Shown one piece after another: positions 1-8,697 of a stretch of DNA of 64,000 nucleotides. The DNA is from an uncultured Spirochaetales bacterium (GTDB lineage Bacteria > Spirochaetota > Spirochaetia > Sphaerochaetales > Sphaerochaetaceae), in assembly GCA_944388965.1 (NCBI GenBank), contig CALXKL010000002.1, forward strand, positions 215,321 through 279,320, in the 5' to 3' direction. The position numbers and the translations under genes are program-made. The notes below the pieces were generated by a model. The model saw nothing but the letters and a program-made list of their open reading frames with translations, did no database searches and had not been told where the DNA came from. Positions within the stretch are counted from its first letter, which is position 1; every line of letters begins with the position of its first letter.

Positions 1-282
1 ACCCCCGCCCTGTTCTCCATCTCGATGAAGAAGGCGCGCGAGCTGACGGGGGAGAAGTCGATCGAGCTGCTCAGGACGGACCAGCTCCAGAAGTACACAG
101 GCTACGTGCGTGGAGGATGCTCTCCGCTGGGCATGACGAGGAAATACCCCACATACATAGAGGAGCTGGCCCAGCTTGAGGACCACATCTACGTCTCCGC
201 CGGACTCAGGGGGCTCCAGCTCCGGCTGAAGCCCGACGACCTGTGCGCGGCATGCGAGTGCGGATACGCTTCGTTCACCTGA
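1..282 (+). CDS. ybaK: YbaK/EbsC-family Cys-tRNA(Pro) deacylase, 3' part
   Basis: The reading frame is open from the first base of the window, so the 5' end of the gene is missing and the ATG at 25 is internal. The visible 93 residues match the C-terminal half of YbaK: the family block TGYVRGGCSPLGMTRKYPT is followed by the conserved strand IYVSAGLRGLQL. Family members hydrolyse Cys mischarged on tRNA-Pro in the cytoplasm. The stop at 280-282 overlaps the stop of the convergent ridA gene by 8 bases. Start and substrate preference cannot be judged here. Confidence 0.85.
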   Translation, partial: TPALFSISMKKARELTGEKSIELLRTDQLQKYTGYVRGGCSPLGMTRKYPTYIEELAQLEDHIYVSAGLRGLQLRLKPDDLCAACECGYASFT

Positions 283-664
283 CGGCGATCACCTCGATCT
301 CGACCTTGACGTCCTTGGGAAGACGTGCGACCTGGACCGCCGAGCGGGCGGGAAGCACAGGGGAGTCCCTGAACGCCTCGGCATACACCTCGTTCACTGA
401 TGCGAAGTCGTTCATGTCGGCAAGGAAGACCGTCGCCTTGACAACCCTCGTCAGGTCGAGCCCTGCCTCGCCAAGCACCTGGCGGATGTTGGAAAAGCAC
501 CTTGCCGCCTGCTGTGCCGCACTCGTCCCGTCGATGGCGCCGGTGGCCGGATCCACCGGAATCTGTCCGGATGCGAATACGAAGTCGCCGACCGATACGG
601 CCTGGCTGTAGGGTCCGATGGCCGCAGGGGCCTTGTCCGTCTGTATTCCGACAATCTTGTTCAT
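275..664 (-). CDS. ridA: RidA family reactive enamine/imine deaminase
   Basis: 129 residues, the usual RidA length. The N-terminal signature APAAIGPYSQAV, the segment FASGQIPVDPATG and the C-terminal block ARSAVQVARLPKDVKVEIE with the Arg and Glu that contact the substrate carboxylate are all present. RidA hydrolyses 2-aminoacrylate and related imines released by PLP enzymes, which fits with an aminotransferase upstream in the same run. The ATG at 664 follows GAGAGGAGAGG, a strong ribosome site. The gene is the last of a minus-strand series and lies 14 bases after the HAD gene. Confidence 0.93.
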   Translation of the reverse strand: MNKIVGIQTDKAPAAIGPYSQAVSVGDFVFASGQIPVDPATGAIDGTSAAQQAARCFSNIRQVLGEAGLDLTRVVKATVFLADMNDFASVNEVYAEAFRDSPVLPARSAVQVARLPKDVKVEIEVIAVR

Positions 665-678
665 GACGTCCTCTCCTC

Positions 679-1323
679 TCATTTCTCCACAAGCGGGACC
701 AGGTCCCGGCATCTGTCTATCAGTGTACCATATTCCAGCTGTGCACCCTTCTCGAATCCGAAGCCCCAGCTGACTCCGACGAAGGGCACGCCGACGCTTC
801 TGGCTCCGTCGAGGTCGTTCACCGTGTCGCCGACCATGAGGGTGCCGGACACGGATGACCCCAGATCGTCCATGGCAAGACGAATGCAGTCGGCCTTCGT
901 CAGCCTGCCTCCCTCGTCCGTCCCACGCACCGTGTCGAACAGTCCCGTCATGCCCTTCTCGACGAAGATCATTTTGGCGAGCTTTTCGTACTTGAGCGTG
1001 CACACCCCGGTCTTCACCCCGCTGGAGCGCAGGTGGAGTATCACATCCTCGAGTCCGGCATACATGTGGCACAGATGCATTCCGACCTTCTCGTACTCCT
1101 TGCGGTAGACCTCGACGCACCTGTCGAGGAGAGCCTCGTCCTGGTAGCCGTAGACGATCCTGAAGCAGTCCTTCAGCGGAGGGCCGACGAAACGACGCAT
1201 CCAGATCTCGTCGTGACACGGTTCGAGACCGAGTGCGGCGACCGTGTAGTTCGCCGTATGGAATATGCCCTCGCTGGTGTCCATCAGCGTACCGTCGAGG
1301 TCGAACAGCACTGCTTCCATCAT
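679..1323 (-). CDS. HAD-superfamily phosphatase, phosphoglycolate-phosphatase-like
   Basis: 214 residues. Motif I is FDLDGTLMDT near residue 7 (nucleophile and acid Asp), a helical cap follows, and motif IV is MVGDTVNDLDGA near residue 165, so the catalytic set is complete. The fold and length fit the Gph/PpaX group, but the substrate is not readable from the sequence. The start ATG overlaps the stop of the preceding phosphatase gene (ATGA), which suggests translational coupling. ATG at 1320 is a possible alternative start one codon later. Confidence 0.88.
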   Translation of the reverse strand: MMEAVLFDLDGTLMDTSEGIFHTANYTVAALGLEPCHDEIWMRRFVGPPLKDCFRIVYGYQDEALLDRCVEVYRKEYEKVGMHLCHMYAGLEDVILHLRSSGVKTGVCTLKYEKLAKMIFVEKGMTGLFDTVRGTDEGGRLTKADCIRLAMDDLGSSVSGTLMVGDTVNDLDGARSVGVPFVGVSWGFGFEKGAQLEYGTLIDRCRDLVPLVEK

Positions 1324-2081
1324 AGTTCAAGGACCTCCTCAATGCGCTCGCCTGCGTAGGCGCCGGAGACGACGAGGATGTTCGTCAGGTCCCCTTCCGT
1401 CCGGGTGATGCAGCTGCAGCCGGCCTCCTGTGCTATCAGCATGGCGGCGGCGTAGTCGTAGTAGTGGAGATACCACTCGTAATACATCGAGGCGCGTCCG
1501 CATGCAACATAGCAGGTGCTCATTGCGGCGGAACCAATCGAACGGGTGTCGCTCACCATGGCGTATATCCTGCGCTCATTGGCCCAGAAACGCTCAAGGC
1601 TCTCATGTCTGCGATGTGGAGGAACGACCAGTGCGACGCTCTTCTCGAAGGGGACGGAGGTTCCTGAAAGCCTCGTCCGGCCAAGATACGCTCCGCATCC
1701 GGCCCTTGCGTGGAAAAGCTCGTCGTAGACCGGGTTGTATACGGCTCCTGCCACCAGCTTTCCGTCCTTCTCCAGCGCGACTGATATGCAGTAGAGCGGA
1801 AATGAGTTCATGAAGTCGACGGTGCCGTCTATCGGATCGATCACCCACACATAGCCGTCAAGGGAATCCATCGTGCCGTACTCCTCGCCCAGCACGCCGT
1901 CGTCGGGATACAGTTCACCTATCGTGGAGCGGATGAAGGTCTCGACCCTGCGGTCCGCCTGGGTCACATAGTCGTTGACACCCTTGGCCTCGACGCCGAC
2001 CGGCGAATGCGACAGATCCAGGGCCAGAGAGCCGGCCTTCCTGATCATCTCCAGCATCGTCTCGTATCGACATGCGCTCAT
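1320..2081 (-). CDS. Inositol-monophosphatase family phosphatase
   Basis: 253 residues. The metal-site motifs of the family are present: GEEYG near residue 66, and DPIDGT in WVIDPIDGTVDFMNSFPLY. The C-terminal metal Asp is found in YYDYAAAMLIAQEAG. Members dephosphorylate myo-inositol phosphates, PAP or fructose-1,6-bisphosphate; which one applies here is unknown. The start is placed at ATG 2081 because it overlaps the upstream stop as ATGA and precedes the conserved N-terminal helix. It sits in the prs-to-ridA run. Confidence 0.88.
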   Translation of the reverse strand: MSACRYETMLEMIRKAGSLALDLSHSPVGVEAKGVNDYVTQADRRVETFIRSTIGELYPDDGVLGEEYGTMDSLDGYVWVIDPIDGTVDFMNSFPLYCISVALEKDGKLVAGAVYNPVYDELFHARAGCGAYLGRTRLSGTSVPFEKSVALVVPPHRRHESLERFWANERRIYAMVSDTRSIGSAAMSTCYVACGRASMYYEWYLHYYDYAAAMLIAQEAGCSCITRTEGDLTNILVVSGAYAGERIEEVLEL

Positions 2082-5050
2082 CTGTGCATGTCCTTCTTCA
2101 GCTCCTCTCCGAGCACCTTCACGATCTTCAGGTCCGACGACGAGAACGACTCCATGGCGATCTCGTCGCACCATGCGAACACAAGATCCTCCCTGCTGTC
2201 ATAGCTGAGAAGCGCGAACGACCAGCTGTCGGCGCCTCTGGCATACATCTGGGCTCCTGCGTTGTTGCGGATCTCCATGCGTCTCAGATCGTCGAAGCGC
2301 TCTGAGCCCGTGACCACCAGGGACAGACCGGCTGACGGGACGACGAGCATCTTGTCCCTTCCCTCGCTTCTCGAGGCCGTGACGGCCTTCCTTATCGCAT
2401 CGTCCATGGCTGCAAGAGTATCATTGTCCGCCCTCTCCACGAGCGAGAGGAACGAACCGAGGGGCCGGTCCCCCATGGCCCTCAATATCGCGGCTATGGA
2501 CACCGGCAGATGCGACATGTCGTACCCTTCCTGCCCGGCCGCGGCCGTTTCATCATCCTGAACGAATTCCGCCGTGCCGCCGTAGGAGGCGTCATCCTCC
2601 ACGACGATGTCGTCATCTGTGCCGGAGAGGACCTCGTCGAGTCCGCCGGCGAGCATGTCCTCCTCCTGCTCTGCCTCCTGGCTCTCCTCGCTCTCCTGGC
2701 TCGACAGCGTCGCCTCCTCTCTTTCGGCCGTCTCGGGGTCGACATCCTCATCCGGATCGTCGTCGACGATGGCAGGCGGCTCATCATCGGCCTCGTCGGC
2801 CTCCTCTTCCTCGCTCGCCTCAACCACATCGGCCCCGCGACATGCGACATCGCAATCGGGTCCGTCATCTGCAGACGGAGTCTCGTCTTCATCATCCAGC
2901 GCACCGGCCTCGCGTGGAAGGCCTTGTACAGATACGGATACCGGACCTTCGGAATGCAAGTCGCATTCATCAGGATCGACACCGTCCTCCGCGACCAGGT
3001 CGCAGGTGTCCTCCTCTATCATGTCATTGCCGACCAGGTCGTCCTCGTCAGGACATCCATCACATGCGACTGCGGGGTTGCCGTCATCGTCGAAGAGCCT
3101 GAGCTGGTCAGGGTCGTCGTAGGGGACGTAGCATACATCGTCGTCCTCCACGTCATCCTCCATGTACTCCTCGTCCTCGCCGAGCACGGCGGGTTCTTCC
3201 TCTTCGGCCAGATCCTCGACGTCGTCTTCCACATCGTCATCTCCGACCTCGTCCCCGTCATCGTCGAGCAGCATGAAGGAATCCTCCTCGACATCGCCAC
3301 CATCGTCGTCATCGCCCAGGGGACCGTCTTCCGGAAGGAAGTCGTCGCTCTCGAGTTCGTCGAGCTCCTCGGTCACAGGCTCTTCGGCCATGCCCTCGGG
3401 AAGTTCGTACAGGGAGATGTCCTCCACCTTCGCCGTCGGGGGCATGTCCTCGTCGGGAACATCGGCTGCATCCTCGGCCTCGAAGCGCGCCTCCAGCATG
3501 CGCGCCTTCTCGTCATCGTCGGCCCTGTCGTATTCGCTGTCGTCGTCGCTGAGGACCTGCGCCGGAACATCGTCCAGAGGAACGTCCCACGAGGACTGGG
3601 AATCGTCGACCTCCTCTGAGAAGACGTCGTCGAACTCCTCTTCATCCGGGTAGTCTTCCCTGTCGTCCAGACGGAAGACGGTCCGGTAGAACGCATCACA
3701 GCTCTCGTCACAGGAGCATAGGGCGGCCAATGCCGCCAGGGAGATCCTCCATACGTCATCCCTGACCTTCTCAAGGGGTGCGCACGTATCGGGATCGACG
3801 AACAGCTGGACATGACCAAGTGCAGGACGGATGGCCTCCTCGGACCGCCTCCTGTCCATCCTGGTGGCGAAGACCTCCGGATACATGTATGCATTGACGA
3901 AGCGCAGACTGGAGAGTCTGATCACGTCTATCTTGTAGCCCTTGTAGGTGTACACGTCCTCCACATCGCTCTGTCTGAAAAGATAGAGCACGAAGTGGTT
4001 GAACAGCCTGTCCATCTTCGATGAGCTGGCAGGCTTGACACCCGCGTCCTGCATGACGCGCCTGATGGAATGGAGGATGAACGAAAAGAGCGAAGGACCG
4101 AGGAAACAGTAGTAGCGGTCCGCGAAGCGTACGAAAGGATGGAGGGCCGCGCTGAGGAATCCGTCCTCGATGACGTCATCCCGGCTGGAGGCAGAGGAGC
4201 TGAACATTCGGCAGGTGTCGCTGGACATGAGACTGGCCATCTCCACGGAGAAGATCTCATAGCCGTTGGCCTTGGCCCCAAGGGCCTCGAGCCGTGGCCT
4301 GTAGCCGCCCTTTGCGACGACCTCGTCGACGGCCAGCTGTCTGGTCAGCATGCTCTTCTCCGCCTGGAGGGAGGCGACCTTATCCCTGATCTCGTCGTTC
4401 AGGCGCCTGGTCTCTTCGACCAGATCCCCTATCCCGTCCATCATCGTCGAGCATATGACGGAAAGGTCCTTCACAAGAGAATCGCTGTCCGTATGGAACA
4501 CGTCGGCGACCATCTGCTCGTCACCTACGAAGACGGACTCGAACAGGAAGCGGAAGGCCTCCATGTCCTGTCGTGAGACGTCGTAGCCGAAAAGCTGCAG
4601 GAACAGTCTCTCCCTGTAGGCGATGAAGTCGGAGGATGGGACCTGCCCCTGTCTGACCGCAAGCACGGCCCTGCATTCGACAAGTCTCACAAGACGGCGC
4701 ACGGCATCGTCGGCCAGGCTCCTCAGCCTCTGCCAGTCCTTGGTGCGGATCTCCTGCTGCGACGAGAAGCCGCCTTCGCCGTCATAGTATCTGCTGGTGA
4801 ATATCGACTGGAGAAGCACGGGAAGGATCCTCGCACCGGCCAGTGCCATGGCGTCGGCCTTGCCGCCGCTCTCGACCTCGTAGCGATGCCAGGCGGCCCT
4901 GGACAGGATCGCCAGCGGGTAGTACCGCTTCATGATGGATGCCATCGAATGGAAGTCGTTGACCAGGAAGTTCATGGCCTCCTGACTGTTCCTTCTTGCC
5001 TTCTCCTCACGGATCGACAGCGCACTGTCGTCGTTCGCGAATACGCTCAC
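2078..5050 (-). CDS. Large protein of unknown function with long acidic low-complexity centre
   Basis: 990 residues, not recognised. Residues 1-455 look folded and mainly helical, with Arg-, Leu- and Phe-rich stretches. Residues about 455-835 are dominated by Asp and Glu with short hydrophobic interruptions such as DPDQLRLFDDDGNPAVAC. Residues 835-990 look globular again. There is no signal peptide or membrane segment, so it is probably cytoplasmic. GTG at 5050 is preferred because GGAAGGG lies 8 bases upstream. It lies between an aminotransferase and an inositol-phosphatase-like gene in the same run. The acidic centre creates many long false frames on both strands. Confidence 0.8.
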   Translation of the reverse strand: MSVFANDDSALSIREEKARRNSQEAMNFLVNDFHSMASIMKRYYPLAILSRAAWHRYEVESGGKADAMALAGARILPVLLQSIFTSRYYDGEGGFSSQQEIRTKDWQRLRSLADDAVRRLVRLVECRAVLAVRQGQVPSSDFIAYRERLFLQLFGYDVSRQDMEAFRFLFESVFVGDEQMVADVFHTDSDSLVKDLSVICSTMMDGIGDLVEETRRLNDEIRDKVASLQAEKSMLTRQLAVDEVVAKGGYRPRLEALGAKANGYEIFSVEMASLMSSDTCRMFSSSASSRDDVIEDGFLSAALHPFVRFADRYYCFLGPSLFSFILHSIRRVMQDAGVKPASSSKMDRLFNHFVLYLFRQSDVEDVYTYKGYKIDVIRLSSLRFVNAYMYPEVFATRMDRRRSEEAIRPALGHVQLFVDPDTCAPLEKVRDDVWRISLAALAALCSCDESCDAFYRTVFRLDDREDYPDEEEFDDVFSEEVDDSQSSWDVPLDDVPAQVLSDDDSEYDRADDDEKARMLEARFEAEDAADVPDEDMPPTAKVEDISLYELPEGMAEEPVTEELDELESDDFLPEDGPLGDDDDGGDVEEDSFMLLDDDGDEVGDDDVEDDVEDLAEEEEPAVLGEDEEYMEDDVEDDDVCYVPYDDPDQLRLFDDDGNPAVACDGCPDEDDLVGNDMIEEDTCDLVAEDGVDPDECDLHSEGPVSVSVQGLPREAGALDDEDETPSADDGPDCDVACRGADVVEASEEEEADEADDEPPAIVDDDPDEDVDPETAEREEATLSSQESEESQEAEQEEDMLAGGLDEVLSGTDDDIVVEDDASYGGTAEFVQDDETAAAGQEGYDMSHLPVSIAAILRAMGDRPLGSFLSLVERADNDTLAAMDDAIRKAVTASRSEGRDKMLVVPSAGLSLVVTGSERFDDLRRMEIRNNAGAQMYARGADSWSFALLSYDSREDLVFAWCDEIAMESFSSSDLKIVKVLGEELKKDMHR

Positions 5051-5094
5051 CTGATATTCCCTTCCCTATGCATGTGGATTATCTTCCGAAAAGG

Positions 5095-6297
5095 TCACTG
5101 GATGCAACACTTGCGCCTGTATGCCTTGAGCCCCTCCTCCAGACACCTGACCGCCATCTTCAGCTCCTCCTCGTTGAGCACGTAGGCGATCCTGGCCTGG
5201 GTACGGCCGAGGTTCTTGGTCACGTAGAAGTCCTCCGCGGGGGCGAACATGACGGTGCAGCCCTCCCACTGGAAGTCGCGCAGCATGAAGATGGAGAACT
5301 TCTCGGCATCGTCGACCGGGAAGTCGACGACGAAGTAGAAGGCCCCCTTCGGCCTGCTCACCTTGACTCCGGGTATCTCCTGTATGCCGCTCACCAGAAG
5401 GTTGCGCCTCCTCTCGTACTCCTCCCTGACGGCCTCGATGTACTCCTCGCTCGCGTTCAGGGCCGCGGTCGCGGCGACCTGCTCGATGGCGGGAGGACAC
5501 AGCCTCGCCTGCGCGAGCTTCATCGCCGATGACAGCACGTCCTTGTTGTGGGTCACGATGGCACCGACCCTGGCTCCACACATGGAGAAGCGCTTGGAGA
5601 AGCTGTCGACGCAGATGATCCTGTCACCGTACTCGGGGAATGTGAGCACGCTGGTGAACTGCTCTCCATCGTAGCAGAACTCCCTGTAGACCTCGTCCAC
5701 GACCAGGAAGATGTCGTGGCGGCGGCACAGCTCGAGCAGGTCCTTCAGCTCCTGTCTGGTGTACACATGGCCTGTGGGGTTGTTGGGAGAGCACAGCAGG
5801 ATCGCCATGGTCTTCTTCGTGATGCGGGCCTCGAAGTCGCTGATGGAGGGCAGCACGAACGCATCGTCTATGCGGCTGGTGACAGGCACAAGAGACACCA
5901 TCGCCGTCGCAGCGAAAGTGGATACGTTGGTGTAGAACGGCTCGGGGATTATGACCTCGTCATACGGGTCGCACAGCGTCATGAAGACGAACTGCAGGGC
6001 CTCCGAGCCGCCGGTGGTGATCATGATCTCGTCCGGCGAGACTTTGGCGCCGTACTTGGCGTAGTACGAACACAGCCCCTCCCGCAGCGGGACCTCCCCC
6101 TCCGACAGGCCGTATGCGATATACGGTTCGTCATACGCATGGACGGCATCCAGCGCCTCCCGGGGCGTCCTGATGTCAGGCTGCCCTATGTTGAGATGAA
6201 TCACGTGCACGCCTCTTCTCTCGGCGTCTCTCGAATACGGCACGAGACGTCTGATGGGCGACGCCTGGAAGCCGGATATCCTCTTCGACATCTGCAT
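5095..6297 (-). CDS. PLP-dependent class I aminotransferase (aspartate-aminotransferase-like)
   Basis: 400 residues. The aminotransferase I/II fold is shown by LNIGQPDIRTP near the N terminus, the CSPNNPTGHVYT motif, the cofactor Asp/Tyr in VVDEVYREF, the Schiff-base lysine in SFSKRFSMCGARVGA and the carboxylate Arg in RIAYVLNEEEL. It transfers amino groups between an amino acid and a 2-oxo acid; the substrate is not certain. ATG 6297 is preferred over an in-frame GTG at 6306 because AGGAG at 6308-6312 is only one base from the GTG but ten from the ATG. A hairpin separates it from prs. Confidence 0.9.
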   Translation of the reverse strand: MQMSKRISGFQASPIRRLVPYSRDAERRGVHVIHLNIGQPDIRTPREALDAVHAYDEPYIAYGLSEGEVPLREGLCSYYAKYGAKVSPDEIMITTGGSEALQFVFMTLCDPYDEVIIPEPFYTNVSTFAATAMVSLVPVTSRIDDAFVLPSISDFEARITKKTMAILLCSPNNPTGHVYTRQELKDLLELCRRHDIFLVVDEVYREFCYDGEQFTSVLTFPEYGDRIICVDSFSKRFSMCGARVGAIVTHNKDVLSSAMKLAQARLCPPAIEQVAATAALNASEEYIEAVREEYERRRNLLVSGIQEIPGVKVSRPKGAFYFVVDFPVDDAEKFSIFMLRDFQWEGCTVMFAPAEDFYVTKNLGRTQARIAYVLNEEELKMAVRCLEEGLKAYRRKCCIQ

Positions 6298-6314
6298 ATC
6301 GTTCACTCTCCTGA

Positions 6315-6355
6315 AAGACCGCGGACAGGGGCCGACACCCCTGTCCCGAGGTCTT
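6315..6355 (-). terminator. Strong hairpin between prs and aminotransferase genes
   Basis: Two stacked arms pair: AAGACC with GGTCTT on the outside, and GGACAGGGG with CCCCTGTCC inside, around a six-base loop. It follows the prs stop and ends just before the aminotransferase ribosome site. The T tract after it is short, so it could be an attenuating or RNA-stabilising hairpin instead of a full terminator. Confidence 0.55.
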
Positions 6356-6375
6356 GATGAATCAATGGACCCCTG

Positions 6376-7662
6376 TCAGTCCTGTATGTTCTCGTTCGGG
6401 TCGACGTCCCCCACGATCTTCCTGGCCTGAGTGTCGTCGATGAGCTTCTGGATGAACTTGCGGTTGTCCAGCAGCGGCGAGATGGAACGGCCATGGTGCA
6501 GACGGGATATGACACGGGCGAAAAGCTCGGTGACGTCGGCCTGGATGAACCACTCCTTCTCCAGCAGATGACGTCCCTGGTAGACGGCGTTGGTTCCAAT
6601 GATCCTGTAGAAGACGCCCTCGCGATAGGCGGCGTCGAAGTTCTCGACGGCGTTTCCGTTGAAGAACGGAAGTGAGACCATGCAGATTATCTTCTTCGCG
6701 CCGAGGTTCATCAACTCCCTCATGGCGATGATCATCGTGCCTCCGGTGGCTATCATGTCGTCGGCCATCAGGACGGTCTTGCCGCGGACGTCGCCAAGCA
6801 GGTTGATGCTCTTGATGTTGCTGTTCTTGGCATCCTTGCTGACGATGGAGTAGTCCCTCTCCTTGTAGAGCATGGCCAGAGGCCTGTGCAGTCCCTGGGC
6901 GTAGAACTTGTTGCGGCTGACGGCGCCGGTGTCCGGGGACACGACGACCAGATCCGGGTCGGACAGGTCGATGACCTTCCTGAGCGCGATCAGGGTCTGG
7001 TAGGAGCCGTGGAGGTTCTCCAGATGGCATGTGGAGAACGCGTTCTCGATCTCGCGCGAGTGTATGTCGAGCGTGATGATCCTCTCGACGCCCAGTCCCT
7101 CGCAGAAGCGGGCGAACATGCTGGCGGTCAGCGCCTCGCGTCCGGCCTTCTTGTGCTGTCTTGCATACGGATACGTGGGAAGGACCAGCGTTATGGAGGC
7201 GGCGCCGGCGAGCTTGACGGCGTCGATCGTGGTGAACAGGAACATCAGGTGGTCGTTGATGGATATCGGCTGCGGATCATCGAGACCTGCAACCTTGATC
7301 GGAGCGCTGTTGGACACGTCGTGGATGATGTAGACGTTGAGTCCGCGCACCGGGTCGATGAGCTCGGCCTTCTCCTCGCCGTTGGCGAAGCGGGTGTACT
7401 TCACGTTGATCGTGAAGTCCGGGCAGTAGAAGGCGCTGGGCAGCTTGCCAGTGGGGATCTTCTTGCTGTCCAGATCATCGATGAGCGTGACCTGCTTCAG
7501 CAGCTCGGCCTCTGTCATCTCGTGTCTCTTGGAGAGTGCCTTGGAGACTTTCTCATAGCGGTCTATGTAAAGTCTTCTCAAGTGCTTGACGACCTTGCCT
7601 GTGAAATACTCGCTGCCAGGGCCGGCAATAACCCCCAGCTTGTGCGGTTTGATGATGCTCAT
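6376..7662 (-). CDS. prs: Ribose-phosphate pyrophosphokinase
   Basis: 428 residues, longer than the roughly 310-residue bacterial enzyme, with an extra N-terminal part and insertions. The family motifs are clear: FANGEEKAELIDPVRGLNVY, the catalytic region YPYARQHKKAGREALTASM, and the PRPP-binding loop VLMADDMIATGGTMI. It makes PRPP from ribose-5-phosphate and ATP for nucleotide, His and Trp synthesis. ATG 7662 is chosen over an in-frame TTG at 7698 because the TTG is part of a likely -35 box and the -10 lies 7 bases before the ATG. No Shine-Dalgarno is visible. A ribokinase gene ends 135 bases upstream. Confidence 0.92.
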   Translation of the reverse strand: MSIIKPHKLGVIAGPGSEYFTGKVVKHLRRLYIDRYEKVSKALSKRHEMTEAELLKQVTLIDDLDSKKIPTGKLPSAFYCPDFTINVKYTRFANGEEKAELIDPVRGLNVYIIHDVSNSAPIKVAGLDDPQPISINDHLMFLFTTIDAVKLAGAASITLVLPTYPYARQHKKAGREALTASMFARFCEGLGVERIITLDIHSREIENAFSTCHLENLHGSYQTLIALRKVIDLSDPDLVVVSPDTGAVSRNKFYAQGLHRPLAMLYKERDYSIVSKDAKNSNIKSINLLGDVRGKTVLMADDMIATGGTMIIAMRELMNLGAKKIICMVSLPFFNGNAVENFDAAYREGVFYRIIGTNAVYQGRHLLEKEWFIQADVTELFARVISRLHHGRSISPLLDNRKFIQKLIDDTQARKIVGDVDPNENIQD

Positions 7663-7669
7663 GTGAAGA

Positions 7670-7698
7670 ATGTTATTCGCCTTCGGTGATTTGTTCAA
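7670..7698 (-). promoter_or_regulatory. Predicted leaderless promoter of prs
   Basis: On the minus strand TTGAAC (7698-7693), 17 bases, TAACAT (7675-7670), then 7 bases to the prs ATG. Each box matches the sigma-70 consensus at 4 of 6. The transcript would start at or next to the start codon. Confidence 0.45.
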
Positions 7699-7797
7699 TG
7701 CGCAAAGGCATGCCGAGACGGCTCCACATGCACGTTTCGACGCATCCAGCGGGTCCCGGAAGGCCGTTCATCATGCATCAGGCAAGATGGATGCATG

Positions 7798-8685
7798 TCA
7801 TGTGAAGACCTCCGACGCCGCGGGAATCGACTGCATGGCCCCCTCTCTGGACACGGCTATCGACGAGGCGCGACAGGCATATGCAAGAGCATCGTCCACA
7901 TCGAATCCACGCTCGATGGAGGCGATGTAGTAGCCGATGAACGTGTCGCCGGCCGCGGTGGTGTCCTTCACCGGCAGGTCTACGATCTCTCCCCTGCCTC
8001 TTCTGTCCTGGTAGCCGTAATAGGCTCCATGGCTTCCTGCTGTCAGGAGTATCTGCGAGTGCGGATGGGCCTCCACCAGAGTCCCGAGTATCGTCTCGTA
8101 GTCCGTCTTCACAGGAAGTCCGGCAAGCGCCGCGCCCTCGATCTCGTTGACGCAGATGATGTCCACCAGATCCAGATGGAAGCTCCTGACCTCGTCCTCA
8201 TAAGGCGCGGGGTTCAAGCATATCCTCATGCCGCGCCTGCTGGCGCACGTGATCAGATAGTCGACAAGGTTGATCTCGTTCTGGAGCACCAGCCAGTCGC
8301 CCTGCGAGAAATCGGAAAGCACCGCGTCGACCATCTCCTTAGTGATCTCCCTGTTGCCCCCTGGATAGATCATTATGCAGTTGCGCCCCTCGTCGTCGAC
8401 CTGGATGATGGCGTTTCCAGTCGCGCTGGAGGTGGTGTCGATGTAACGGGTGTCGACGCCATAGCCGTCCAGCAGATCGACCAGGAACATGCCGTCAGGC
8501 CCTATTCTGCCGGCATGATACACCTCCAGGCCTGCACGGGCCATGGCGGCGCTCTGGTTCGCACCCTTGCCTCCTGCGCTTGTCCTGAGTGAAGTGCATG
8601 AAAGCGTCTCGCCTTCCATGACCATGTGCGGAACACGGTAGATGTGGTCGATGTTGAGAGATCCGAAACAGAGCACCTTCGACAT
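7798..8685 (-). CDS. rbsK: PfkB-family sugar kinase, ribokinase-like
   Basis: 295 residues, a normal ribokinase length. The PfkB signature 1 region reads SAGGKGANQSAAMARAG and the C-terminal anion-hole/catalytic motif reads KDTTAAGDTFIGYY with the catalytic Asp. NPAPYEDEV resembles the ribokinase NPAP motif. Ribokinase phosphorylates D-ribose at O5 after import. It ends an operon that begins with the AtuA-like gene and contains two ADP-ribosylglycohydrolase-family genes, so ribose released by those enzymes is a reasonable substrate. Another pentose or nucleoside remains possible. Confidence 0.88.
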   Translation of the reverse strand: MSKVLCFGSLNIDHIYRVPHMVMEGETLSCTSLRTSAGGKGANQSAAMARAGLEVYHAGRIGPDGMFLVDLLDGYGVDTRYIDTTSSATGNAIIQVDDEGRNCIMIYPGGNREITKEMVDAVLSDFSQGDWLVLQNEINLVDYLITCASRRGMRICLNPAPYEDEVRSFHLDLVDIICVNEIEGAALAGLPVKTDYETILGTLVEAHPHSQILLTAGSHGAYYGYQDRRGRGEIVDLPVKDTTAAGDTFIGYYIASIERGFDVDDALAYACRASSIAVSREGAMQSIPAASEVFT

Positions 8686-8697
8686 GCCAAGCCTCCC

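Noticed and set aside
2510..3653. Long Val/Ile-, Ser- or Thr-rich frames opposite and beside the acidic protein
   Set aside because: They result from repeated GAC/GAG codons read on other frames.
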